64,000 nucleotides of DNA from assembly GCA_923184405.1 (NCBI GenBank), contig OV299793.1:1588668-1652667 (forward strand), read 5' to 3'. The notes under the pieces are model-generated. The model did no database searches. It saw only the letters and a program-made list of their open reading frames with translations, and had not been told where the DNA came from. This document shows, in pieces, positions 53,737 through 63,504 of this stretch. The DNA is from Neisseria meningitidis (GTDB lineage: Bacteria; Pseudomonadota; Gammaproteobacteria; Burkholderiales; Neisseriaceae). A program made the translations under genes and the position numbers. The stretch's first letter is position 1, and each line of letters begins with the position of its first letter.

Positions 53737-54129
53737 ATGGATAAAACCTGCTTGAAGCCGTCAAATTTGACGAAAAAGGTTTGGTTTGCGCCATCGCCCA
53801 AGATGCCGAAACCAAACGTGTTTTAATGGTGGCGTGGATGAACGCCGAAGCCCTGCAAAACCGTCGAAACCGACTTTGCCCACTATTACAGCCGTTCGCG
53901 CCAAAAACAATGGATGAAGGGCGAAGAGTCGGGACACACGCAAAAAGTCCGAGAACTGCGCATCGACTGCGACGGCGACGCCATTGTGATACTCATAGCC
54001 CAAAACGACGGCATCGCATGCCACAAAGGGCGAGAAAGCTGCTCATACAAAGTCTCACGAGGCAACACATGGGAAACCGCCGATGCCATCCTGAATGACG
54101 AAAAAGAGATTTACAGCAGCACGCAATGA
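53737..54129 (+). pseudogene. hisI: Phosphoribosyl-AMP cyclohydrolase HisI, frameshifted
   Basis: HisI opens the adenine ring of PR-AMP in histidine synthesis. [32 protein letters not shown] is the family start. The middle [39 protein letters not shown] (zinc and metal ligands in the CDGDA segment) is in the next frame. The last zinc region [15 protein letters not shown] reads to 54129. Shifts near 53755 and 53865. Monofunctional; hisE is not here. Confidence 0.88.
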
Positions 54130-54236
54130 CCGCCTGCAACACTTGAATTATCAGGCATTTTTCTGTACAATTACGACGTCTCAAACACCATCCGAGCCGT
54201 CTGAAAAGCGGCCTGAACCATTATGCAAAGAAAACC

Positions 54237-55852
54237 ATGTCCCAAGAAATCCTCGACCGAGTTCGCACGGCGCCGCACGTTTGCCATCATCTACAACCCT
54301 GACGCAGGTAAAATCACGTTGACTGAAAAACTCTTGCTGTTTTCAGGTGCGATTCAAAGCGCAGGTACGGTAAAAGGCAATAAAATTAGCAAATTCGCCA
54401 CTTCCGACTGGATGGACATCGAGAAGCAGCGCAGCATTTCCGTGGCATCAAGCGTGATGCAGTTCGACTACAAAGACCACACCGTCAACCTCTTGGACAC
54501 GCCAGGACACCAAGAGCTTCTCCGAAGACACCTACCGCGTTTTAACAGCAATGGACAGCGCATTAATGGTGATTGACGCGGCAAAAGGTGTGGAAGCGCA
54601 AACCATCAAGCTCTTAAACGTCTGCCGCCTGCGCGATACGCCGATTGTTACGTTTATGAACAAATACGACCGCGAAGTGCGCGACTCGCTGGAACTCTTG
54701 GACGAAGTGGAAAACATCCTGCAAATCCGCTGCGCGCCCGTTACCTGGCCGATTGGTATGGGCAAAAACTTCAAAGGCGTATACCACATCCTGAACGATG
54801 AAATCTATCTCTTTGAAGCCGACGGCGAACGCCTGCCGCACTAATTCGACATCATCAAAGGCATAGAAAATCCCGAATTGGAACAACTCTTTCCGTTGGA
54901 AATCCAACAGTTGCGCGACGAAATCGAATCAGTGCAGGCAGCATCGAACGAGTTAAATCTCCACGAATTCCTCGCAGACGAACTCACGACCGTGTTCTTC
55001 GGCTCGGCGATTATACAACATCGGTATTGAGGAAATCCTCAAGTCGTTGATTGACTGGGCGCCCGCGCCGAAACCACGCGATGCGACCGTGCGTATGGTC
55101 GAACCGGACGAGGCTAAGTTTTCCGGATTTATCTTCAAAATCCAAGCCAATATGGATTCGAAACACCGCGACCGCATCGACTTCTTACGCGTCTGCTCCG
55201 ACAAATTCGAGCGCGGCATGAAGATGAAACACCTGCGCATCAACCGCGAAATCACCGCCTCCAGCGTGGTAACCTTCATGTCTCACGACCGCGAGCTGGT
55301 GGAAGAAGCCTACGCATGCGACATCATCGGCATCCCGAACCACGGCAACATCAAATCGGCGACAGCTTCTCCGAAGGCGAACAACTGACGTTTACAGGCA
55401 TCCCATTCTTCGCGCCCGAACTGTTCCGCAGCGTTCGCATCAAAAACCAGCTGAAAATCAAGCAACTGCAAAAAGGATTGCAACAGCTTGACGAACAACG
55501 TGCCTTGCAGGTGGACAAACCGATGAGCGGCGCGGATCTGATTATAGACACGATCGGCATCCCGCAATCCGAAGACGGCAACATCCCAAATGGCCAACGT
55601 ATACGGCGTAAAAACTGGCTTCTACAGGCATCCATCTCGTCCGCGCGCTGCGCATCGTGCGACGACAAGAAAAAACTCGCGGAAATTCAAAAAGCCAATG
55701 CAAGCAACCTCGCCAAAGAAGCGTGCGGTGAAGGTCGTCAAACCGGATGAGCCGCGTGAATTTGGGACTCACGCAAGAACGTTGGCCTGAAGTCGTGTAC
55801 TCACGAAGCGGGCAAGAATTCGGTCAAACTGTTCGAAAGCAATCGGCAATAA
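54237..55852 (+). pseudogene. prfC: Peptide chain release factor 3, frameshifted
   Basis: RF3 is the GTPase that recycles RF1/RF2. [14 protein letters not shown] start, P-loop [21 protein letters not shown] (GKT reads GKI), [17 protein letters not shown] (switch I), [14 protein letters not shown] (G4). Further on come HRDRIDFLRVCSDKFERGMKMKHLRINREITASSVVTFMSHDRELVEEAY and FTGIPFFAPELFRSVRIKNQLKIKQLQKGLQQL. RVNLGLTQERWPEV leads to VKLFESNRQ at 55852. More than eight shifts or stops. Two extra copies of the tail follow. Confidence 0.88.
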
Positions 55853-56215
55853 GGTGCCGTCTGTAACGCGAAAAAAAGAAAACAGACGGAATTTTTGCCT
55901 GAAAATCAAATGCAACAATCGCCATCGACGCGCGGCGGCAACCGTTATCGTTCGTCCCAACCGCGTGAACTGGGACTCACGCAAGAACGCTGACCGGACA
56001 TCGTGTTCCACGAAACGCGCGAGCATTCGGTCAAACTGTGAAAAGCAATCGGCGATAAAATGCCGTCTGAACCCGAAAAAAGGGCTTCAGACGGCATTTT
56101 TGCCCGCAACTCAAACGCAGACGGTCAAAATCAAGGCGCATCGGATACCGTTATCGGATGCGTCCCATCCGCATGAATTTGGGGCTGACGCAAGAACGCC
56201 GATGTGATTTCACAT
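55735..56215 (+). repeat. Three tandem copies of the prfC 3' tail
   Basis: Copy 1 (about 55741-55862) is the native end: GCGTGAATTTGGGACTCACGCAAGAACG through GGTCAAACTGTTCGAAAGCAATCGGCAATAA. Copy 2 (about 55960-56065) repeats it with GTGTTCCACGAAACGCGCGAGCATTCGGTCAAACTGTGA. Copy 3 (about 56165-56205) keeps only GCATGAATTTGGGGCTGACGCAAGAACGC. Copies 1 and 2 are each followed by an uptake sequence (degenerate after copy 1), and copy 2 ends in a hairpin at 56057-56101. Confidence 0.75.
56057..56101. terminator. Paired uptake-sequence hairpin in the prfC tail repeats
   Basis: AAAATGCCGTCTGAACCCG and GGGCTTCAGACGGCATTTT, a long perfect stem with T run; probably the true prfC terminator. Confidence 0.85.
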
Positions 56216-56737
56216 CCCGTACTGTTTCGACAGCTTCACATAATGCGCGGCGGAATACTTCAAAAGGCTTTTTCCTCATCGGTCAACACGCGCACTTGTC
56301 TGACCGGCTGAACCGACATAAAGATAGCCGCCCTCCAAGCGTTTGCGCGGAGGCACGAGGCTGCCCGCGCCGATCATCACTTCGTCCTCAATCACGGCAT
56401 CGTCCGAAACCGTCGTCCCCATGCCGACCAGGACGCGGTTGCCGATCGGCAGCCATGTAGCATCACTTTGTGCCCCACGGTAACGTCTTCGCCGATAACC
56501 AGCGGCGATCCTTCGGGTTTGGCGGCGGTTTTGTGGAAACGCAGGACGCTGCCGTCCTGTATATTGAAGCTGCGCGCCGACGGTGATGTTGTTCACATCG
56601 CCGCGCAACACGGCGCACGGCCACACGGAAACGTCTTCGGCAAGCGACACTTCGCTGATGACGACGCACGCTTCGTCTATCATACAGCTTTCGTGGATTT
56701 CGGGCGTGCGGTTTTGGAAAGTTCGGATTGCGTTCAT
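56210..56737 (-). pseudogene. Gamma-carbonic-anhydrase-like hexapeptide protein, frameshifted
   Basis: MNAIRTFQNRTPEIHESCMIDEACVVISEVSLAEDVSVWPCAVLRGDVNNITVGA is the left-handed beta-helix start of the PaaY/YrdA/CaiE family. The middle is shifted (GSVLRFHKTAAKPEGSPLVIGEDVTVGHKVMLHGCRIG, with the HxxxxH-type zinc ligands), then NRVLVGMGTTVSDDAVIEDEVMIGAGSLVPPRKRLEGGYLYVGS and the C-terminal EKAFLKYSAAHYVKLSKQYGM. Shifts near 56560, 56460 and 56310. Substrate unknown. Confidence 0.8.
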
Positions 56738-56777
56738 TTTTCCTCCTTCGGTAAGATGTATAGTGTTAAAGGATTTA

Positions 56778-57896
56778 TTAAACATTCCCTCTGATTACTT
56801 TTAAAATCCTGCCTGTAATATCGACCCCGAATAATGTGATTATCGGGAATATCAGCTTATATATCAATTTATTGGACTTTAACAGCATAAACCTTAAATG
56901 ATACGCCCTTCTTTTTATATCAGCATCACACTCTATATTTTTACTCGTCATGATAAAAAGCAAAACGAGATATTCGTAGGAAAGAAAGGAATAAAGATAA
57001 CTTGATATATCCCTATTAAATTCCATTTCCGCATTTTTCTCCAAAATATATAATAATGACTTTATACTTTTTCCGAAACAGTTCCTGTAATAGAATCTTC
57101 TCTTCCCTGCCGATAATAGTAATAACAACCGTCCAAATAAAAAAAGTTGTTGCCGCATTAAATAACCTCATTGACCATTCGATATCTTCAGAATAAAATC
57201 CCTTTTCAAAAAATAGTTTTTCTTTGATGATCAATTCCTTTTTATAATCTTATTCCACGCCGAACCCGGAAATTTTCTAAATCGGCATAATCCTTTCAAA
57301 ACTTCGACTTTGGATTGATTGAGTATTTTTTCAGGCTGATAATCTTCGCCAAAATATGAAACACTTCCCTTATCATATTTAACCGCATTTAAAAACCACA
57401 TCCGGCATATCAATATCATCTTTACTAAGAAAATCCAGCAAGACCTGACAATTAATAAAATCATCCGAATCAATAAAGACTATATATTTTCCGTTTGAAT
57501 TTTTTATTCCGGTATTTCTTGTCTCTGACGATCCTTAGTTATCTTGATATATATATTTGATATTTGGTGTCCGGTGTTTGTTGTTTGTTGTTTGTTGTTT
57601 GTTGTTTGTTGTTTGTTGTTTGTTGTTTGTTGTTTGTTGTTTGTTGTTTGTTGTTTGTTGTTTGTTGTTTGTTGTTTGTTGTTTGTTGTTTGTTGTTTGT
57701 TGTTTGTTGTTTGTTGTTTGTTGTTTGTTGTTTTATCTATATATTTATAACATATATCTTCACTTCCGTCTTTTGAACCGTCATTCACAAGGATAAGTTC
57801 TACATTTTCATTACTTAATATAGGTTCTATGGAATTTAAACACGCTTCCAAATAACTTTCGACATTATAAATGGGAACTACGATACTTAAATCCAT
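56778..57896 (-). pseudogene. pglE: PglE-like glycosyltransferase, phase-variable tract, phase OFF
   Basis: A GT2-type glycosyltransferase: MDLSIVVPIYNVESYLEACLNSIEPILSNENVELILVNDGSKDGSEDICYKYI contains the NDGSxDGS nucleotide-sugar site. A 22-copy CAAACAA-type tract follows. Downstream, in the frame one base off, come TPNIKYIYQDN, GSSETRNTGIKNSNGKYIVFIDSDDFIN (DxD metal motif), and more to GRILKVIRGNV at 56778. PglE adds galactose to the pilin glycan in meningococci, switched by this repeat. Extra breaks: TAA at 57535-57537 and shifts near 57410, 57240 and 57140. Confidence 0.8.
57576..57733. repeat. Heptanucleotide tract, 22 perfect copies (GTTTGTT on plus; AACAAAC on minus)
   Basis: Periodicity of exactly seven from 57576 to 57733, 158 bp, without interruption. 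Being 7 bp, each gain or loss of a unit shifts the pglE frame, a slipped-strand switch. Confidence 0.97.
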
Positions 57897-58027
57897 ATCT
57901 TTCTAATTTTAATAAATCATTTTAATCTTAACCAAATCATAAAAGGCAAGCGAGGAAACGCCCCCTGTTTGATAACGGACGCGACGTTTCCTGCCGCTTG
58001 AAAGGTTTCAGACAGCAGGGATTCCGG

Positions 58028-59167
58028 TTATTTGCCAGCTTGGAGCCCTTGCCACAGCTTCACGCCCAATTTGGCGGATTCTGCGGATTTGGGCGATACG
58101 ATGAAACTTTTTCCATCAGTTCTTTGTTCGGGAAAATCGATGCGTCGGAGGTGTATTTTTCATCCATCAGCTCGCGCGCGGAACGGCTGGCAGGCGCGTA
58201 GGTAACGAAGCTGCCGTTTTTCGCCGCCACCTCCAGGCAGGAGCGTGTAGTCGATATAGCGGTGGGAGTTGGTGACGTTTTGCGCATAGCGCGGAATCAT
58301 ATAGGAATCCAACCACACGCCCACGCAGATTTTGAGTTCAATACTTTGATTTCCATGCTGTTTGCCGATTCTTCGGCACGGGTTTTGGAAATATTCAAAT
58401 CGCCGACGTAACCGATGGAGGCACACAGGTTGACAGCCGCCATAGTCGTAGACATATAAGGAAGAGCTGAAGCATTTAACGTCGCCTCGGACGGCATTCA
58501 TCATATCGACGGCAGCTTTGATGTCTTCGGGATTCTCACTGTTACAATCTTTGCCCAAATAGAGCAACACCAAGGGAATCTGTTCGATTGCGCTGTCAAA
58601 ATAGATGATGCCGCAGGATATGAGCTTGGCGGAGTATTCAGGGCTGAACACCAAATCCCATTCGTTTTCGGGCAGCTTGTCCGTACCCAATGCCTTTTGC
58701 ACCTGCCGCGTGTTGATTGCCAAGGTGTTGATGCCCCGGAAATAGGGGACGGCGTATTCGTTGCCCGGATCGACGGCTTCCATCATTTTCAACAAATCTT
58801 TATCGATGTTGCCGTAATGGGGAATTTGCGCCTTGTCGATTTTCTGATACGCGCCCGCTTTGATCTGTAAGCCGACATTGGCGATGGACGGCGCAGTCAG
58901 ATCATAGCCGGATTTGAAGATCAGGACTTTAGCATCCAGTGTTTCGTTACTGTCATAACAATCGGAACGCATCTTGATGCTGGTTTATTTTTCAAAGGAG
59001 ACGACAGTCTCACGATCGACATAATCCGACCAGTTGTAGATATTGAGTTTGCCCGATTGTTCGGCTTCGGGCTTGGCGTAGGGGGCCTCGGCGGCGGTAT
59101 CGTTTCCGCCGCCACACGCAGTCAAGGCGAGGCTCAGGATTTACGTCGCCACCAGTGATTTTTTCAT
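58028..59167 (-). pseudogene. potD: Polyamine ABC transporter substrate-binding protein (PotD/SpuD type), frameshifted
   Basis: Periplasmic lipoprotein binding spermidine or putrescine. MKKSLVATLILSLALTACGGG has lipobox LTAC. After a stop near 59142, SGKLNIYNWSDYVDRETVVSFEK is the family start. From 58972 the frame is open: YDLTAPSIANVGLQIKAGAYQKIDKAQIPHYGNIDKDLLKMMEAVDPGNEYAVPYFRGINTLAIN, then ENEWDLVFSPEYSAKLISCGI. Later pieces include YVGDLNISKTRAEESAN and YTSDASIFPNKELMEK. The end LWQGLQAGK is at 58028. No permease or ATPase genes adjoin, as expected for an unlinked binding protein. Confidence 0.85.
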
Positions 59168-60266
59168 GGTTTTCGACCTTTCGTTCAAAAATAAAAAACA
59201 TTGCACGGACGGCCTACCCGCCTGCATCCGAAGCTGTGGGGATGGCCGGTCAGCTATCACGGCACCTGGAACAGCTACATTGGCATTAAAAGGCAAACAC
59301 CACCGGGGCGCAACCGTTAACTCTCACCAGTATGCTGGTCAGATACCTGATCGGGCGGAAATGAAGCACATTGTTCAGCCTAGTGAAAAGGCCATATGAA
59401 ACATAAGCAGATTTAGACGGAATCGGGTCGTAAGACATCAGTTCCTCAATACATAAACGCCATAAAGAAAAGAAAACTTGAAAGAGCAACACGAAAACTA
59501 AATATTGAAATTCAATCCACCGAAAATGATGTAAATTTATTGTCGAAGCAGTCTTTCAACCACATAGATACAAGGTTGCAGCCTTTAAAGCCTGCGGACG
59601 CATTAGTAGTTTGCATTATTAGTTTGGACGTGAAAACACATAATCAATACCGATGAAAAAACCGTACTCATACAGCAGAAACTAATTTCGAGAAAGGTTA
59701 TGTTCGACTAGATAGCAGCAGCAATGCCGCCTTTGGACTGGTCCTGGGACTACTTGGGCACCAGAGAAAAAAAGCAAATCAAAAAGAAAAACAAGAAACA
59801 TTTACTCTACAAAAATAAGATTGACAACACACACTGCAATACAATCTGGGTGACGAAACACGTAGCTAAAAAAAAAAAAAAAAAAAAAAATAAAAGAAAA
59901 AGAATCATGCCTAAAAGCCAAGAAAAATATGAATAAAGGACTAGAAAGCAGGTAGAATCTACATTGGATAAGGAAATCGAGAACAACCTAAAAACGAAAA
60001 CATGTACTATTTAACATAATTATAAAACTTAACATATATCTAGCCAGCTAAACGGAGAGCACTTGGAACAGGCGCCTCCAGTTTCACAATTATCTAGCAT
60101 ACTAGAGACGACTAAAACAAAAAAATACGGTGAGGCTAACCCAGGGAAAACAGAGCTGGAAGTTACCCGAGGTATGCAAATTACAAACAAATTATTTCAA
60201 AGATCAGGATTTATTAACCACATCTAAAAGACAAAGAGTCAAGATGACCACTGATGTGTGCCAAGT
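59168..60266. other. Gene-poor stretch with a 23-base poly-A run
   Basis: No reading frame, tRNA or known repeat is recognisable. The sequence is A-rich and low in uptake sequences. A run of 23 A at 59868-59890 is followed by further A-rich sequence (TAAAAGAAAAAGAATC). The texture differs from both flanks and may reflect poor read quality or foreign sequence. Confidence 0.5.
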
Positions 60267-60422
60267 TATAGTAGATTAGTCAAAAATCATGGCAAACCGA
60301 TGTCTCCCTTAAACATTTCGTATAGTACGGTGCTGATTCACAATGTGGTTTAGCTTCTTAGAGAAACGTGATCTTTGAGCTAAGGCGAGGCAACGCCGTA
60401 CTGGTTTTTGTTAATCCACTAA
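60267..60422. repeat. Degenerate Correia element
   Basis: TATAGTAGATTAGTCAAAAATCATGGCAAA (diverged) through a well-kept right half AGGCGAGGCAACGCCGTACTGGTTTTTGTTAATCCACTA. The left half is unusually eroded while the right is near identical to other copies. Confidence 0.75.
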
Positions 60423-60527
60423 ATTTGACGGTTTAGGCACGAAATGCCGAATCGCGGAGATGTATATGCCTCATCTTGTCTTTTTTAAACCCCATAATAT
60501 TTGTTTTCCGAACACGGCAGACTTGAG

Positions 60528-61376
60528 ATGAAACCTGATATTTATACTATGCTGGAACGCGCCCTGCTTTCGAGCGACCCAGATGAAAAAGGACGGCTGA
60601 CGGATGAGGCGTTTGCCGCCGTTCAAAATGCGGACGGGACGGAAGCAAACGCACCGTAAGTGGACTTCCCAGAGCGGGACGACCGGACAAGCCTGTTTTG
60701 GTCGCGCTGTCGCAACTGACTCCACGCAAAATGAACACAACCGAAGGTTATGCGGCGATGCTGCACGCGATTGCGCATATCGAATTCAACGCCGTCAATC
60801 TAGCTTTGGACGCGGCATACCGTTTCCGCACGCTGCCGTTTCAGTTTGTCCGCGACTGGGTGAAAGTGGCGAAGGAAGAGGTGTACCATTTCCGCCTGAT
60901 GCGCGACAGATTGCGCGCTTTCGGCTTCGATTACGGCAGTTTCGAGGCGCACAACCATTTGTGGGATATGGCGTACAAAACCGCCTACGACCCGCTGTTG
61001 CGTATGGCTATGGTACCGCGCGCTTTGGAAGCGCGCGGGCTGGACGTTACGCCAGGATACGCGCGAAGGCGGCGCAGCGCGGCGATTCGGAAACCTGCGG
61101 CGTATTGGACATCATTTACCGCGACGAAGTGGGTCATGTCGCCATCGGCAACCATTGGTATCAACACCTCTGCCGCGAACGCGGTTTGGAAACGGTTACC
61201 CTGTTCCGCAGTCTGATTGCCCGTTACGATATGTTTATCTTCCGCGGCTATGTAAACATCGAAGCGCGCGAAAAAGCGGGCTTCAGCCGCCCTGAATTGG
61301 ATATGCTGGAAGATTTCGAGCAGGGTTTGAAACAGAACAAAATACCGTCTGAAACACGTCTGAAAAGGAACACACA
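60528..61376 (+). pseudogene. DUF455 ferritin-like protein, frameshifted
   Basis: MKPDIYTMLERALLSSDPDEKGRLTDEAFAAVQNAD, shifts near 60655 and 60700, then TEGYAAMLHAIAHIEFNAVNLALDAAYRF, with the E and ExxH metal ligands of a four-helix di-iron fold. KVAKEEVYHFRLMRDRLRAFGFDYGSFEAHN and IIYRDEVGHVAIGNHWYQHLCRE repeat the ligand pattern. DUF455 is related to the MiaE-type ferritin-like group; substrate unknown. The end is uncertain, probably overlapping the gph ATG as ATGA. Confidence 0.7.
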
Positions 61377-62037
61377 TGATACACGCCGTACTCTTCGACC
61401 TCGACGGCACACTTGCCGACACCGCCCTCGACCTCGGAGGCGCACTCAACACCCTGCTCGCTCGCCACGGACTACCTGCAAAAAGCATGGACTAGATCCG
61501 CACCCAAGCCAGCCACGGCGCGGCAGGACTGATCAAACTCGGCGCAGGCATCACCCCGACCATCCCGACTATGCCCGATGGCGCACCGAATACCTGGACG
61601 AATACGACCGCCGCTACGCCCAAGACACCAAGCTCTTTGACGGCGTGAACGAACTCATTGCCGAACTCAACCAACGCGGCATCAAATGGGGCATCATCAC
61701 CAACAAACCCATACGCTTCACCGACAAACTCGTCCCCAAACTCGGCTTCATCATCCCACCCGCCGTCGTCGTCAGCGGCGACACCTGCGGCGAACCCAAG
61801 CCCAGCATCAAACCCATGCTGTATGCGTGCGGACAAATCCACGCCGACCCGCAACACACACTCTACGTCGGTGATGCTGAACGCGACATCCAAGCAGGCT
61901 GCAACGCATGCATGAAAACCGTCCTCGCCGAATGGGGCTACATCGCTCCCGAAGACGATACCGACTCATGGCAGGCGGATTTCCACATCCGCACGCCACT
62001 CGATCTGCTCGAATGTCCGGACAAAATACAGCCCTGA
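61376..62037 (+). pseudogene. gph: Phosphoglycolate phosphatase (HAD family), one nonsense codon
   Basis: HAD phosphatase that removes 2-phosphoglycolate. MIHAVLFDLDGTLADTALDLGGALNTLLARHGLP has the DxDGT nucleophile motif. TAG at 61493-61495 interrupts, then IRTQASHGAAGLIKLGAGI, RGIKWGIITNKPIRFTDKLV (motif II Thr-Asn), GDTCGEPKPS (motif III Lys), and [27 protein letters not shown] (motif IV; the usual GDxxxD). A further shift lies near 61565. Ends [10 protein letters not shown]. Confidence 0.85.
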
Positions 62038-62058
62038 AAAATATCCGCCCCACAAACA

Positions 62059-62212
62059 TATAGTGGATTAACAAAAACCAGTACAGCGTTGCCTCGCCTT
62101 AGCTCAAGAGAACGATTCTCTAAGGTGCTGAAGCACCAAGTGAATCGGTTCCGTACTATTTGTACTGTCTGCGGCTTCGTCGCCTTGTCCTGATTTTTGT
62201 TAATCCACTATA
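62059..62212. repeat. Correia element, full length
   Basis: 154 bp, TATAGTGGATTAACAAAAACC to TTAATCCACTATA. It lies between gph and ppsR. Confidence 0.95.
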
Positions 62213-62218
62213 AAACTG

Positions 62219-62249
62219 CCGTCTGAAACCTGATTTCAGACGGCAGTTC
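62219..62249. terminator. Paired uptake-sequence terminator of ppsR
   Basis: CTGCCGTCTGAAACCTGATTTCAGACGGCAG, 26 bp past the ppsR stop on the minus strand. Confidence 0.85.
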
Positions 62250-62274
62250 CGCCTTCAAACCGAATCAAAGCCCG

Positions 62275-63096
62275 TCAAAACCTGCGTTTGAGCTTGCACG
62301 CCTGAAGGATGTGTACGGCAAGCTCTTCCACTGATTTATCCGTCGTATTCGCAAACGGAATCCCATGCCGTCTGAACATACTCTGCGCGTCTGCCACCTC
62401 GCTGCGGCATGTATCGATTTTGGCATAAGTTGAATTCGGGCGGCGCTCTTGGCGGATGGCCTGCAAACGTTCCGGCTGGATGGTCAACCCGAACAGCTTA
62501 TCCCTATAAGGCTTGACCATACGCGGCAGATCGGCCGATTCCAAATCGTCAGGAATCAGCGGATAGTTTGCCGCACGGATGCCGTATTGCAGGGCGAGGT
62601 AAAGGCAGGTCGGCGTTTTGCCCGAACGCGATACACCCATCAAGATTACATCCGCTTCCTGAAGCGTTCTTATCGCTGACCCCGTCATCGTGGTTCAATG
62701 AGAAATTTACCGCCTCCATACGCGCATCGTAACGCTTCGTATTACCGATACTGTGATGCCCCTGCTCGGATGCCGTGGCTTCGGTATTGAGTTCCTTCTC
62801 CAACAGTCCCAAAAAAGTCTCAAAGAAATTAATCTGAAAAGCATCCGCCCCTTTGATAATCCGACGGATTTCGTCATCAACCACACTGACAAACGCAATC
62901 GGACGCTGACCGTTTTCCTGCCTGCTCCGATTGACCTTCTCCACCACCGCGCGCGCCTTTTCCGGCGTATCGACAAACGGATGCGTATGGCGTTTGAACG
63001 ACAGATTGCCAAACTGGTTCAGCAAGCCTCGCCGATATTCTCGGCAGTCAGACCAGTACGGCCGGAAATGTAAAACACATGGCGCGGACTGCTCAT
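62275..63096 (-). pseudogene. ppsR: PEP synthase regulatory protein (kinase/pyrophosphorylase), frameshifted
   Basis: PpsR (DUF299) inactivates and reactivates PEP synthase by ADP-dependent phosphorylation. SSPRHVFYISGRTGLTAENIGEALLNQF across a shift near 63020, then [67 protein letters not shown]. The P-loop-like motif [29 protein letters not shown] follows after a shift near 62660. End [11 protein letters not shown]. Divergent from ppsA, the enzyme it controls, with a 409-bp AT-rich spacer. Confidence 0.9.
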
Positions 63097-63504
63097 CTTC
63101 CATCCTTAAATACAGAATAAAATATCATCATAACAGCAGCGGCAGACACAAGGAAAGCACCCGCAGCACGCCTACCTCGGATTACACCCAAACAGACACA
63201 ATATAATTTTGAAATAAAATTATTTATATAAAGTATTTTTTGGCAGAAAATTTTAAAAAATAAACAAAAAAATCAAACAGAAAAACATTAACCTATTCAA
63301 ACCACCTGTTTTACAAAGAAAATACCCAAAAAAAGAAGTATACCGACTGCAAGTTTCAAACCGCTACACACGCCGAAACCGCAATTTTTCAGACGGCATC
63401 ATGATTTTAAAACGGATAAAACACATGACAGCAGAGGAACGAATCGCTTAAAATAAGCACGCGGATTTGTTTCTTTTTTAACATATTTTGGATTGGACAC
63501 ACAA
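63097..63504. promoter_or_regulatory. Divergent ppsR-ppsA promoter region
   Basis: Very AT-rich from about 63200 to 63345, with TTGAAATAAAATTATTTATATAAAG-type promoter-like stretches in both directions. A single inverted uptake sequence (TTTTTCAGACGGCAT) lies near 63388. No gene. Confidence 0.5.

Noticed and set aside
57576..57733. CRISPR-like regular repeat
   Set aside because: Units are 7 bp with no spacers; it is a simple-sequence contingency tract.
57544..57796. Plus-strand frames reading repeated Cys-Leu-Leu-Phe-Val-Val blocks
   Set aside because: They are only the other reading of the 7-bp tract inside pglE. A 7-bp unit is open in several frames and has no start, context or homologue.
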